From Heterobilharzia americana (lineage: Eukaryota > Platyhelminthes > Trematoda > Strigeidida > Schistosomatidae), in the NCBI GenBank assembly GCA_944470555.2, contig OX104127.1:136852786-136916785 (forward strand): 64,000 nt of DNA. Reading direction: 5' to 3'. Both the position numbers and the translations under genes were made by a program. Below, piece after piece: positions 35,700-46,912 of the stretch. The stretch's first letter is position 1. Each line of letters opens with the position of its first letter. The notes beneath the pieces are model-generated. The model was not told the origin of the DNA. It ran no database searches and saw only the letters and a program-made list of their open reading frames with translations.

Positions 35700-36150
35700 G
35701 CCTGTGCCTCCTGTGGTTGAGATGATGCTGCCTAGGCAGTTGGGTGGAAGAGCCAACTTCCTTTCGATTTCTCTCGTTGATGGTGACTGGTGCTTGTTGC
35801 TGTTGTTGTTTAGGTATCTTCATCACCACTGTTTTCCCTACGTTCACCTGAAGGAAGTATCGTCTTTGTTAGCCTGCCTCTTCTGCCAACTTATTTGTTT
35901 TCACCAGTAGATCTTCGACTTTGGGCGACAAGATACTACACATAAATCATCATCACTGGAGAAATCCAAATTGTGTAGGGTTTTTTCATCGGTCAACCAC
36001 CGTATGCCCATCTTCTCGCTCCTCACAGTTTATTGCATGATCCAGTTGAGTCCAGTCGACTACAGTTAGGAAGATGATCGGTGATCGTAGGTGGTAGCCT
36101 TGTCTTACTCATGTCTTCACTTCAAAGGCGTCATTGAGCTTCCCATCATC
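35700..36150 (-). mobile_element. LINE family A fragment truncated at both ends
   Basis: On the minus strand it covers sequence equivalent to the RT end (gatgatgggaagctcaatga), the FADD region in degraded form, VGKTVVMKIPKQQQQQAPVT, and stops at ggcagcatcatctcaaccac, where it joins SMalpha-like sequence. Unlike the other copies it lacks the LINE 3' end. Confidence 0.7.
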
Positions 36151-37350
36151 AAAGGGCATATGTATTACCACCCAAAAATGAATATCATATTCTGAAACGC
36201 GTTCCAAGTTAGTTCCAGATGTCACTTATATGTTTCAGTAGCCCCCAAATAACAACATTGGTACTTAGATTTGTGGGCATGCCACTGAAAGCCAGTAGTT
36301 TACTGGTTAAAATTGATAACCGCTTTTTCTTTGGGAGTTTCGAATTATGTAGTGAAATTCTCTATGGTGGCATACTTTGTAAGAATATCAAGCGCCTACT
36401 CATTTGTAAATCAGTAGCTAAAAGCACATTACTAATATTTTGAATGAAGTGAAAGCCACTGGATTAAGATCAGCTAGAAATTTGCTTAAAATTTAAAAGA
36501 TGCTGTATCATTGTACTTAATAAGTAATCAGAAGTGTTCGTGATATGAGTCTAAAATGAGAACAACTAGATCTGACAGTAAAAGGCTTAAATGAGTTGAA
36601 ATGTGGTGGCTTTGTTGTTTGTCAGATGTAACAATTTGATGATATTGTTTTCCATCATTCACCGGGGGGTAGGTCATGGAGACCACAGTTTTCTTCTGAA
36701 ACGATAAACAAGGAATGAAGATGGATTGCGAATAAAGTTGTCAAAATCTGAGGAACAAGATTTTCGTCATCGCAGAAATATTTCTTTTCAACAACTTCAT
36801 TATAAAACTGTATTTATGATCAGTAAAATATCTGGTAGATACATAAAAAAGCGTTGAGTCAAAATATACATGATACATTTGGTGGTGGTGGGATTTATTG
36901 GAGTGGAAGGAATAGGAAATAGTTCACTGAATATGAAACGAATTGGTTTCAATGGTAAAATAAAGGTCAAGTATTATCGAAGAAGTGTAAAATGATGGCA
37001 ATAATGAAAATTAAATTGAAGAATACGAAGTGAAGTGAAATGAAGTTGAAAAATTAACGAAAACAAATAGTTGATACGAAAGTAGAGAAAGGGATCTCAT
37101 GAAGCCATTTTGATTGTATAATTTCCTCTTTTGTTCAAACAAGGCTAGTGCTTCAGTTAGTTGGTGGAAATGAAGACCTGTGGTGTAGCTAATTTAAGAG
37201 ATGAATTTCGAGGAGTTGAACGACCTAACTTTATTAAGTGTTCAAGTAAACATGGGGCTGTTTGGCTTCGTTCACCTTTGATAAATTAAGTCAATTAGTG
37301 TTCTACATTGTGTTACTATACATACCACTTACATCATCTAATATAGTCAG
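36151..37350. other. Unassigned AT-rich DNA
   Basis: 36600-37100 is A-rich with GAAATGAAGT-like motifs; no exon recognised. Confidence 0.3.
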
Positions 37351-37499
37351 CTCCACAGGAGCATTTAAATTTATAGATATACATGGATATGGATATAAAC
37401 AGAAACCTATCCTTCAGGCATTGTCAAATCAAATGACAGCTCCAGAAAATCAACCTCAGTCTAACAGAATAAAAAGTATTGTTGACTCAATTCGATAGG
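37351..37499 (+). CDS. Possible orphan exon ending in a stop
   Basis: After a weak acceptor (aatatagtcag) the frame reads STGAFKFIDIHGYGYKQKPI, then MTAPENQPQSNRIKSIVDSI, to TAG at 37497-37499. The polar composition and codon pattern look coding, and an AATAAA lies about 110 bp downstream (near 37606). No family is recognised. It could be the last exon of an unseen gene or an alternative exon of the RhoGEF; an internal donor at 37470 would leave phase 1, which does not fit the next DH exon. Confidence 0.25.
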
Positions 37500-38303
37500 C
37501 GGTCCTTCAATATTTCAGTTGTGGTATACTCTTTGAATTACAAATGTATCATTAAAATTTTCATTGGAACTATAGTAGGGTGAGAGCTTTCCTTAAGCCT
37601 TTATCAATAAATCTTCAATAGTGTTGTTCTAAGACCTTCAATTTCAACATCCACCCTATCTTTTGAGCAAATTCTATTTCGTCAGTGAAAGGATTCCAAA
37701 GACATTTTGAAGAAGTTGAAAACTTCATACACCGTCCAAACCAAATACACACACACACACACACCTTGACTTGTTAGAAAACTGGGCTTTCCAAACAAAC
37801 AGTTAAAAATCAGATGGGTTTTTTGTTATTTCGAAATATATTCCTAGTGTCATTTGTAAACACGGATGATTGGTGTCATGCCTGAGACCAATTCAGATGT
37901 TCAGTTGGTCTTTACAGCTCCTTCCGCACTAAAAATCAAAAACGATTGTCATGGCAACTAGAAATTACTCAGAGCCTTTACACTGATAAGGAGCTTAAAA
38001 ATAAAACTAAGATAAAGCAGCCATACTGCATAGCTTTCATCTGTTATTCTCAAGTAATCATAATCTATGATTATAATTATTCTGAGATTACTGTGAATTA
38101 CTTGGATACCTGTGATCCTTATTCTGTTCTAAATAACTGAACACACTAATTGAATTGTACTTTATTTTTGATGACCTCAGTATTAGAAAAGTGTGAAAGA
38201 TGCCTTAAGTGTTGCATTTTCTCTCATAGGTCTACACGTATACTTTATCTTGAGTTTATTTTGAAACGTACTTCTTGAGTACAACAAATTACCCGGCCTA
38301 TTA

Positions 38304-38304
<1 letters not shown>
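37500..38304. other. Unassigned AT-rich DNA
   Basis: It includes a (CA)n tract at 37748-37762. No exon recognised. Confidence 0.3.

Positions 38305-38396
<92 letters not shown>
38305..38396. repeat. (TA)n microsatellite
   Basis: About 90 bp of alternating T and A. Confidence 0.95.
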
Positions 38397-38399
<3 letters not shown>

Positions 38400-38963
38400 T
38401 GTAGTATGTGAATATTTGCAGAATGATATTATGAGATGGGCTTATAGAAAAATTTCACAATTTATCACTATTAGTGGTCTATTTTGCATCTTAATCTCTT
38501 ATTTGAGAATAAAAGTTTGTGTGTAGATAAATGTTTAGACTCATAGACATGCTCACATACTCAAGTATGAGCCAGTTACCATTACTTACTCCTTACAATG
38601 AAGTAACTGACCAATAAACATGAATACTGTATTACTGTAGAACAGTTGATGATATTTTCTTCTTCGTAACTTTCAGTGTTCGAGATAGTAAGTAGTTACC
38701 AATTTCTAACTTAAAAGTGCATGTATATAAAAGCTCATTCCAATGGTATTTATTGGCTTATTTTAAAGTTATTTAACATATTATGAAACTAGTGATATGG
38801 TTACTAGTTCCCCTTAGAGAAGGACTTCACATTTAACAACTGGCAACGGATACTTCCATTAAACTTCGGGCATTAATTATTCCCATGAAAATGAATACTG
38901 ACTATGTAACCGGTCTCTGACACTGATATTCATTCAATTCTTTTGATCCGTCCGGTAATAAAG
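38397..38963. other. DNA upstream of first DH exon
   Basis: AT-rich, no recognisable repeat or exon. Confidence 0.3.
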
Positions 38964-39116
38964 AAATTTATTGATACAATTGTTTATCAGTCATACTATA
39001 CCAAAACACTTGACAATATCAAAGAAATGACAATAAAAGATGCTTATCAAATGGCTTGGGAAGAATTATTAATTACTGAAAAAGCATATATTGGAATTTT
39101 ACAAGATGTTTATAAT
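38964..39116 (+). CDS. RhoGEF, DH-domain exon 1 of 6
   Basis: 51 codons, phase 0 at both ends, donor GTGAGT. The peptide contains AWEELLITEKAYIGILQDVY, the first conserved region of a Dbl-homology domain (family pattern: E-L-hydrophobic-x-T-E-x-x-Y-hydrophobic-x-x-L). DH domains catalyse GDP release from Rho-family GTPases. The acceptor (gtaataaag) has a poor pyrimidine tract, so the exact 5' boundary is less sure than the 3' one. The residues before the DH start (KFIDTIVYQSYYTKTLDNIK) do not identify the RhoGEF subfamily. Upstream exons were not found. Confidence 0.8.
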
Positions 39117-40080
39117 GTGAGTTAATGTTTATTTAAAATGTATTCAACGTTTCAATGACACAATTTACAATATATCTTAAATATTCAATGCTTCAAAGGG
39201 ATTTAAATTATTCTTTATACAATAAAATACCTTCAAAAGTTCTTTGTTTTAGCACCCTAAAACTTACAGAAAACCTATATGGACAGGACAATACCTAAAT
39301 TTTCACAGTTTCTGTCCAGTTTAGTACAACAGATGACCATTAAAATACCCGTTTAATGAGATAAACATATCAAATTACTGACCAAAATGCTTATGGAAAA
39401 CGGATATCTGTTGAAGTTTTTAAACTGTTGCAGAGATCAGGTAGCACTGAAGCCAACTATTGAGCTACAAATATTCTCCATCAAGCCAATTCTATACATG
39501 GTTCCTAAGAAAGCCAGTCCATATTACTCTACCATACAAAGGGGAGTTCTATAATACAATTTGAGACGTAGGCTAACATCAGCCACTAAGAAAATATATT
39601 ACGCATATAATCTTATCATTATGGAAAAAACACAACACATGTTTCATCACAAACCTAAACACTGCATCAATGAGTACATTATATCCTACTGTGTTTACTA
39701 GTTTTCGTGTGTGTGTGTGGCTACATATACATAGAGTGGAGTAATCGACCTTGTAGTTGAGGGTGGGAGAACATGAACCTAAATAGCTTCCAAAACAAAT
39801 GGAGAGTGAAACCTTGATAAACGCCGGTAGGAGACGACTCTCTTCATCTACAGTTAAACATATTATAGAAACAGGTCACAAATTAATGTTCAGACAGATT
39901 TAAAGGATCGATATACAAGCAGTCAAGGACGTATACTGAGATTTGTAAAAGCCATAGCCATACGCAAATTGAAACCACCATCATATCTACAAAAACAATT
40001 TGTTCCAATTGTAATTCCTTACTACCTTAATTATTGCATTTGTCCTCTCATTCTTCAGTTTAATATAAATTGACTTAACA
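39117..40080. other. RhoGEF intron, unassigned part
   Basis: It contains a fragment of repeat D (gagctacaaatattctccat, 39461) and a short (GT)n near 39706. Nothing else was recognised. Confidence 0.4.
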
Positions 40081-40084
40081 AGTA

Positions 40085-40133
40085 AATGTGTGATCAGAGT
40101 GTTCGAAATGTATTGCACAAATACATCACATAT
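40085..40133 (+). repeat. Fold-back repeat fragment (left of SINE)
   Basis: gtgatcaga.tgtt.gaaatgtat...aatacatcacat matches 8385-8430. The match continues at 40370-40425 (ccttcgtcttctaattac), so the SINE interrupts this older repeat. Confidence 0.6.
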
Positions 40134-40369
40134 TTCAAGTTGTTATTCATCGAAGACTGACATCAGTTCCGCGCTGGTCGCGGAACCTGAAGGTCGCGGG
40201 TTCGATCCCTGCTGGTGGGGTCGTGGGTGCGCACTGCTGAGGAGTCCCATACTAGGACGAAACAGCTGTCCAGTGCTCCCAGGTTTCCTTTGTTCTTCCA
40301 ACTGATGTCAGTCTTCGATGAATAACAACTTGAAATATTTCCAAATCTCCACAACCCCCTCAAAATTTA
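40134..40369 (+). mobile_element. Hammerhead-bearing SINE-like insertion
   Basis: The insertion is flanked by an 11-bp direct duplication acatcacatat (40123-40133 and 40370-40380) and splits a copy of the fold-back repeat known from 8.4 kb. Inside are a GC-rich hairpin (gttccgcg/cgcggaac, 40166-40186), a pol III B box (ggttcgatccc, 40199-40209), a hammerhead (40224-40280) and the family 3' segment. The first 35 bases are a reverse complement of 40300-40334, so the 5' end is an inverted copy of its own 3' region. Confidence 0.8.
40224..40280 (+). ncRNA. Type-I hammerhead ribozyme, complete core
   Basis: All conserved positions are present: CTGAGGA (40237-40243; pattern C-U-G-A-N-G-A), stem II gtcc/ggac with a 7-nt loop, G-A-A (40259-40261), A15.1 (40262) paired with U16.1 (40269), and C17 (40270) as the predicted cleavage site. 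Stem III is a minimal aca/tgt with a 2-nt loop, as known for retroelement hammerheads. Stem I has six pairs next to the core (gcactg/cagtgc) and further distal pairing (ggg/ccc). On sequence grounds it could be active if transcribed; the short stem III usually favours dimeric RNAs. Confidence 0.75.
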
Positions 40370-40628
40370 ACATCACATATTGTTTAGATGACCTTCGTCT
40401 TCTAATTACACTATCGAAATAAATTTTCCAAATTTTTTTGAAGCTTTTACCACTTCTATCATTTTTGTGCTAAAATTAACCTTGTGGTAGATTTCTTAAC
40501 TAAGAATAGTCAATGCAAATTAGAGTCTCATTTTAGCTTCCGAAATTTGTCTAAATCATATAGACAAAAACAAGATAATATGGAACTACTATTTCTGTAA
40601 TCTTAAAATTAAGAAACCAGTATGTGTT

Positions 40629-41610
40629 CTGATCCTGACTGTAGTCGACTGGATCATGCAGCAAACAGTGAGGAGCAAGAAGATGGGCATACGCTGGCTG
40701 CACCGATGAGAAAACCCTGCACGATTTGGATTTCCCCGATGATTTATGTTTAATGTCGCACAAACTCGAAGATCTACAGGCGAAAATTAACAAGTTGACA
40801 GAAGAGGTAGGGTGGTGAAAACAGGACTTCAAGTGAATGTAGAGAAGACAGAAGTGGTGAAGATACTCAACCAACAGCAGCATCAACAGCAAGCACCGAT
40901 CAACGTCAACGGGAGAAACTTAAAGGAAGTAGTCTCTTCCATCTACCTAGGCAGCATCGTTTCAACTATAGGCGGCACAGACGAGGATGTCAAAACCAGG
41001 ATCGGAAAGGCAAGACAGGCCCTCACTAATCTGAAATCGGTGTGGAGATCTACTTCACTCAGTACAAAGCATGAACAAGATCTGGATTTTCAACACCATT
41101 GTCAAGTCAGTGGTTCTACGTGATGATTGAGAACCTTGGTACGTTACGAAACGCACTTCCAACAAACTACAGAGATTCATCATCAACAGCTACCACCTAC
41201 ACCCACTTAATACTGAAGATCAGATTGTCAGAATAATAAGAATAAGCAACAAGGGATTCACTCTGGCAACTAACCAACGAGGCAAGAACCTATCGCCCAA
41301 CAAGTATGCAGAAGAAGGAAGTGGAAACGGATTGGATTGGATTGGACATACGCTGAGAAGGCCGATTAGGGACATCACGCGCCGGACCGAACCGTCGAGT
41401 GGAATCCAAAGGGAAAACGACAAGTTGGGTGTCCGAGGTCAGGATGACATGGAGGAGATCATGTGAGGAAGAAATGAAAGCTTGTGGGCAGTGGTGGAGC
41501 CAATTAGAAAGAAAAGACTGTAGAGAAGAGAGTGCAATGGAGACTTGTTACTGGAGCCCTATGTTCCACTAGGAACCCAAGGGAAAAATAAGTAAATAAT
41601 AAGATAATAT
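40629..41610 (+). mobile_element. LINE family A, 5'-truncated copy
   Basis: It starts at the RT region (ctgactgtagtcgactgg), reads a degraded DFPDDLCLMSHKLEDLQAKI where FADD is PDD (40727-40790), VNVEKTEVVKILNQQQHQQQ, TIGGTDEDVKTRIGKARQAL (40968-41030), a broken NTIVKSVVL region and KYAEEGSGNGLDWIGHTLRR (41305-41360, after a small local duplication of ggattggatt). The tail aagtaaataataagataata follows ccactaggaaccc. Its catalytic box is damaged and the frame is broken at several points. Confidence 0.85.
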
Positions 41611-41929
41611 GTTGTGATCTGACTACCACAGTTTATATCTTGGACCCTAACATTAGGCAAAGAAGAAGTCGATGTAAACCACTCACGGACATTTGAGAAT
41701 AAGTGACAAACCTTGACTTTCTATTAAGAATCTTTACGGTTTTCCTACTTCTTAAGCATGTTCCCAAATATTACTAACTTTTCTGACATTAACCTGAAAA
41801 TAAATGTTTGTACGCTGAAGAAAACCACTCATAGAAAAGATGCATGAAATGAACGATACCTTAACTGTAACATCTTCGTTCCTGTCAGCTACATGAATGG
41901 GCAGCAGCAAAGCTAGAAACTTATATTCT

Positions 41930-42490
41930 TCAGACAAGTTAGCAAAATGAACATATTAAGAGATTTATTGAGAAGTATGGAAAAGAAGAAATCCAAAGAT
42001 AAAATGATCCAACTGTTGAATGATAGGAGGTTTCCATTTGCCCTATATTCAAGCAACATCAATAGTCATGAGAACAAAAATAGGGGTAACTGGAGCGATT
42101 CGTAGGAAATTCACTGAAGCCAAATTTGTATTAGTATATGATACTATGAGGGTAGTGAATCAGTGAAAACTCGTTAAATACCATAATCATGTCATCTTGA
42201 ACTGCATTTGGTAACTCACAAATTCTGTTGTAGCAAGTATATTTGAAGGACTGAGATGAGAGCTCCGATTTAATCCTCTGGACACATTCTAAACAAATTA
42301 GCCTTAATTAGAAGTAAGTTTTCCTACCAATGCAATTAGCAGACACTTCATGCATGCAAAACATCACGATTAAGCTGTTAAGTGCTCTTAAAAAATTACC
42401 AAGTGTGCAAGAAAATGCCTGAATTACTACATTTCACGGAAGCAACTATTGTCAAATGCTTTCAACCAGAATTGTATATACTAAATAACA
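41930..42490 (+). mobile_element. Penelope-like element fragment
   Basis: It is collinear with the 30.87-31.62 kb fragment: ttattgagaagtatgg.aaaga, then a decayed region equal to the KLVSVYNT block (tttgtattagtatatgatac, 42126), a trace of the AKHFVDIGH region (42330-42365) and gcaactattgtcaaatgctttcaacc (the IKSFQPDL block, 42440). All frames are broken. Confidence 0.6.
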
Positions 42491-42966
42491 TTCTGATCAA
42501 CCTCTTACATCCTTACTGACTGTACTTTGGTTTTTTTTCTCATTTGAATCACATAATTCTTTATTGTATTCGTCTAATGATCTCGACTCATTGAGTTAAT
42601 CTCACTCCTATAGTTATCACTTCTCTACATGTCATATAAGCAGCTAGTTGATATAAGTTACTCCTTTTCTTATATTTCTTATTTCACCTGTACAATTCTA
42701 GAGATTTCTTTTATACAACATACAAACTAACAATGACTCTGATCTTTAAGCAATAGTTCTCACCTTTTAAATATCTTACAGTTCATAACTTTACAAATGC
42801 TTAAAGTCTCATCACTCGATATTTTATAATTAAAATATGCGGTTATATAATATTTTGTACTTATCCTCCTTTCGTTCAAGTTTATCAAAGGAACCAATTG
42901 TCTAGAATTTATAAGAAAAAAACTTTTACAATAACTGAATAACTTTCCGTTCATTTTATGTTTTAG
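42491..42966. other. RhoGEF intron, AT-rich
   Basis: Nothing recognised up to the exon acceptor. Confidence 0.35.
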
Positions 42967-43088
42967 GTGGTTACAATGAATAGGAATATTGAAGATAATA
43001 GATATATCAGTGTCACTCGAGTACCTCATACATTGTTGAGAGAAAAGTTACTTGGCAATTGGTTTGAATTACTTTCTTTTCATAAAAA
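42967..43088 (+). CDS. RhoGEF, DH-domain exon 2 of 6
   Basis: 122 nt, acceptor tatgttttag, donor GTAAGC, starting in phase 0 and ending two bases into a codon. It encodes RVPHTLLREKLLGNWFELLS followed by FHK, corresponding to the DH segment in which a 'hydrophobic-x-N-hydrophobic-x-x-hydrophobic-x-x-F/L-H' helix is conserved. It joins DVYN of the previous exon without a phase change. The intron before it (39117-42966) carries a SINE, a LINE A copy and a PLE fragment. Confidence 0.85.
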
Positions 43089-43429
43089 GTAAGCGATTGA
43101 ATGTCATCATTTGGAAGATTTTTAAATTTTGCTTAACAATATCAAGCTATCAACTATCTTAATTTTCGTCATCAGTTGAAGTAAAATTGAATGTGTGAAA
43201 TATACCCATATCAGAATATAAAAGAAGATCAAGGTTATTTCAAAGAAAAGTCTCTTTTTAGCGATTTCATTTTCAAAACTGTACAATCATGAATTTATAC
43301 ATTTTTCTGGTGTAAACATTTGGTAGTTAAAAATGGTTTGTTAAATATGTCAAGCAACACAAATAGCGTCAATAAATGAGCTATCATTAGAATAAAAAAG
43401 AAGAGGAAGTTTTTTATCCAAAGAACATA
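43089..43429. other. RhoGEF intron, AT-rich
   Basis: Nothing recognised. Confidence 0.35.
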
Positions 43430-43575
43430 CAGGATGTGCATCCTGGATTCCACTGCTAGCCACGATCCAACCTTAACATGATCAGATTGCTGGCAATATC
43501 GAGGCATCCGCACAGGAGCCTATATACTAATAGAGACCGATCAATTCGGTCCAATCTGCGACGGTATCATATAAA
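43430..43575 (+). repeat. SMalpha-type repeat, 5'-truncated
   Basis: It starts at gcatcctggattccactgct (43439), which is the distal strand of the SMalpha hammerhead, and continues through the tail (tatcgaggcatccgcacagg, gaccgatcaattcggtccaa) matching 62925-63045. The ribozyme core is absent. PLE sequence follows immediately. Confidence 0.75.
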
Positions 43576-44200
43576 AACCCTTATGCTAAAGAACATCCTG
43601 ATTGAAAACGCATCACCACCACGTTTCATAGACCAAAACATCAATCCTAAACCTCTCGAAAACAACCTTGCCACTGTACCAAAAAAGACAATCTATGTGA
43701 ATCTAAACCTCAAATGTTATTCTGCAGCCAACACTCATAAAAGGAGGATATCAAACTCTGTAAGGAGAACATTCTTTGCATCAACGCTGAAACTAGTATT
43801 CTCTTGTCACCCAGCGATTTCTAACAACTCAAAAGAGACAATTTCACATCTGACCACTTCTATGTACATATATCAATTCACTTGCTCTCATGGAGCCAGG
43901 CATATAGGTCGTTTGACATGACTGTTATCCCAAATGGTTGAAGAACACTAATGCGCGTGGTTACGAAGAGGTAACAATGGAGCGATAAGGAGCTCTATGA
44001 TTGAACACATCGTGAACACGAATTACCGCATCTCAAGAACTTCGCCATTCAGAGTCATCTATGAAGTGAAAAGAAACCTTCCAAATACTGTATCTCTTCA
44101 TATTCTCTTCATCGCCGAAGCTCTTGTCATGCAAATGGAGAGGCCTGAACTGTGTACACAAAAGAAGATTGATCAACCTCTTCTTGTTTCATGGTCTTAG
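43576..44200 (+). mobile_element. Penelope-like element, GIY-YIG region
   Basis: The frame to 43921 gives NSVRRTFFASTLKLVFSCHP, then SHLTTSMYIYQFTCSHGARH followed by IGRLT. This matches the start of a GIY-YIG nuclease domain of PLEs, with the first tyrosine present (MYIYQF) but the second motif changed to HIG from YIG. After a stop, 43997-44200 reads SMIEHIVNTNYRISRTSPFR and NLPNTVSLHILFIAEALVMQ, the end of this ORF type. It is a broken copy of a subfamily different from that at 48-49 and 55 kb. Confidence 0.75.
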
Positions 44201-45119
44201 TTTTCAGTCTCCCCTACTTCCCCCTTTTTTCTTTTCATGTTTCTGTTTTGACACTATTCACTTCTTAAGTAATTTTCTGCTCATTCTTATTGCTTTGCTT
44301 TATCTGATCACAATTCAGCTTTCAATTCTGTCATCATGTAATGAGACTTCTGGTCGAAATTTATTATGATTAATATTCCCTACTCATCAGTTTTTGGCTT
44401 TTTGATTTTAACAACAGCTCATATATTGACACCATTTGTGTTGTTTGACAAGCTTTACAAACCGTTTTCAACTATCAAATGGTTATACTGGAAAGATGTA
44501 TAAATTTGTTATTGTGCAGCTTAGAATTATAACTAGTTAAGAAAGGCAGATAGATGGAGGAAATCAACATAGGATATGGCATTACTACATAATTATCCAA
44601 CAATTGGCGGTCTGCTTGAACCTTCGGCTACCAAATTTATCCATCGAACAATCGTCATCAAATTCTTTCCTTTCAGTTTGTTTGAATCATTTAAATATAT
44701 CCTTTGAACGTATCATGTACTCTGGTATATTTTAAAACTGTTTCCAACTCCCCATTTCTCCAGTCAATAACAAAGGAGAGAAAAAATGCTAAGTTATGTG
44801 GAAATGGACTTTTCGGTGAGAAAATGTACATCATATTTCTATCCATCAGATGCTTAGCTTGAGTTGCAGATTTTTGTACCATCTGAATGAACCGCCACCA
44901 CCAAAATTACACTTACATTTTTGTTACTTCTTCATTATGGACTGGATACCCATCCAGAACTAGCTGGCTATTTCACATTATTGCCTTGAATACTGTTATC
45001 AGTAACATTATTTAGATGAACTAGCCATTTTGTCTGAAAGTATTGTTCTGGGAGTGAATTTGTTGAAAATTTACATGCTGAGAATTCCATACTGTCATAC
45101 ATATTGTTTGGAATAAAGC

Positions 45120-45120
<1 letters not shown>
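44201..45120. other. RhoGEF intron, T-rich then AT-rich
   Basis: No exon or repeat recognised. Confidence 0.35.

Positions 45121-45163
<43 letters not shown>
45121..45163. repeat. (ATT)n microsatellite, possible element tail
   Basis: About 14 ATT units immediately precede a reversed PLE 3' fragment, so the repeat may be the PLE's 3' simple tail in minus orientation. Confidence 0.85.
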
Positions 45164-45164
<1 letters not shown>

Positions 45165-45245
45165 CTACATGGTTGGGAAGAACTTCGGCATTGCAGAGAA
45201 TATGAAGACATACAGCCTTTGGGAGGTTTCTTTTCAATTTATAAA
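45165..45245 (-). mobile_element. Penelope-like element, 3' terminal fragment
   Basis: The minus strand encodes KRNLPKAVCLHILCNAEVLP, the same C-terminal segment as at 44065-44125 in plus orientation. Only about 80 bp is left. Confidence 0.65.
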
Positions 45246-46799
45246 TGACTTTGAATGTGGTTGTTCTTGAGGTAGATTTAAACAGAAGCTAAGTTTTTTT
45301 ATGGGTAAAGTAAGCATCAGTCCATCAAGTCTTGGACTGTTAGTTTACTCTTTGTATGGATGTGAGAACATGATAGTTAGGTTCTCAAAGCTGTCACAAA
45401 TCAATGATTTATAACTATCAAGGAGATGACTTGAAATCGGCTCTAATATATCTAGTACCTGAATATTCATTTGATATATACTTTACCTTTTTTTGCTTAT
45501 TTTCCATAACTTTATTGCAATTCTGTTCTGTTGTTGTTAATTGTAAGATTCTAACTTATACTTACCGGCATGATTCCAGTGTCTCTCTAACCGGTCTTTC
45601 CAAAATATGAGGTTAAGCACCTTGATTTAATGGAGAATCAAACTTAACAACTTATTTTCACATTTATGTTGAATAACGAAAGTTAGTACTCTCGATTTTC
45701 CATGATGACTAACGGTCACAGTTCTTGTAGTTTTGAGATAAAAATAAAAGTTTTCAAAGGTTAACAGCTTTCAATCATTCAACTGGTAAGGCTTTCGGAA
45801 AATATCAAATCCCTAATACAAGAAATAGATGACATCATCATTCCTTTTAATGTCACTATTATATTTATATTGATCAACCTTAAACTAGTCAAAGAAGCAA
45901 TACACGATTTACTGAATAACAATCTTATCAATTACACTGAAGAAAAGTTGCAGACCTTATACGATAGATAACCATTTGTTTTCTTCTGTATGTGTTCCTA
46001 ATCCGATAAATAAATGCACGAGTAAACAAAATGAACTCCAATGGCATGTCATATCTCAGGATTAATAAGCGAATCAGTAGTGCTGTAAGTGAAATAATTA
46101 ACCTCACTCATAAATAACAACACTAAAATATGGATTTATCAAGTAGATAATATATATGAAAACATTAAAAGAAATAAAATAGGATTCTAGCACTTTAGTT
46201 AACAGAATACTCACAGATATAAAATCCTTTTCGGGAAATGAAGTCTTACAACAATCTAACTTTTCAAGATGTATTGGCGGAAACAATTGAAGATGTAAAT
46301 ATTCAAACTTAATATCTTGGAAACTCATATAATACAAACTAGATTACCCATTACAACAGCCATCAATCAAAAAAACAGATAAGTATCAATGTTACTAGAA
46401 AACTGAGTCCGGCACAAGTAAGTTAAAAATCAAATAAAAAGTCTACAAACACATACAAAGAGGTAGTCAGCAAGCTACCTCTGTGACTTGAAAAAGAGTA
46501 TTTTATTGGTTTAAATCCAACGATCCAATGACAAAAGAAAACCGATCAAACGTGATATGTAAGATAAACTACACAGACTGTCATAGACGTTACATTGAAT
46601 ATTGAACTATCTAACAAATTTAATGCATAGAGCGTTTATCCACATCAAATAATAGTGAAATATCTTGATATGATGTCACTTATTTGAGTGTAAATTCATC
46701 AACAAACCGACAACTTCATATGTAAAAACTACAGAATCTAAGAACATAAGACCTCAAGATGTTGTCGATCAACTTAACAAAAGCAATAAAGGAGTAAGA
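45246..46799. other. RhoGEF intron, AT-rich
   Basis: No recognised element or exon. Confidence 0.35.
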
Positions 46800-46875
46800 C
46801 ATTTGTACTGTGATAGAATATAATTCCATTTTAATTGATTTATTAGATTTATCATACAATGAAGGAACAGTAATG

Positions 46876-46879
<4 letters not shown>
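46800..46879 (-). mobile_element. Penelope-like element, 3' end (left of LINE insertion)
   Basis: gtgatagaatataattccat resembles the 53.39-kb and 55.17-kb PLE ends (gatagactgtaattccactt; ggcagaatgtaattccaaat). It ends in aacagtaatgttta (46866-46879), which is duplicated at 48252-48265, where the PLE resumes. Confidence 0.65.

Positions 46880-46912
<33 letters not shown>

Noticed and set aside
38275..38526. Tyr/Ile repeat protein
   Set aside because: Translation of a (TA)n microsatellite.
44968..45237. Asn-run protein on the minus strand
   Set aside because: An (ATT)n microsatellite joined to a short PLE 3' fragment.
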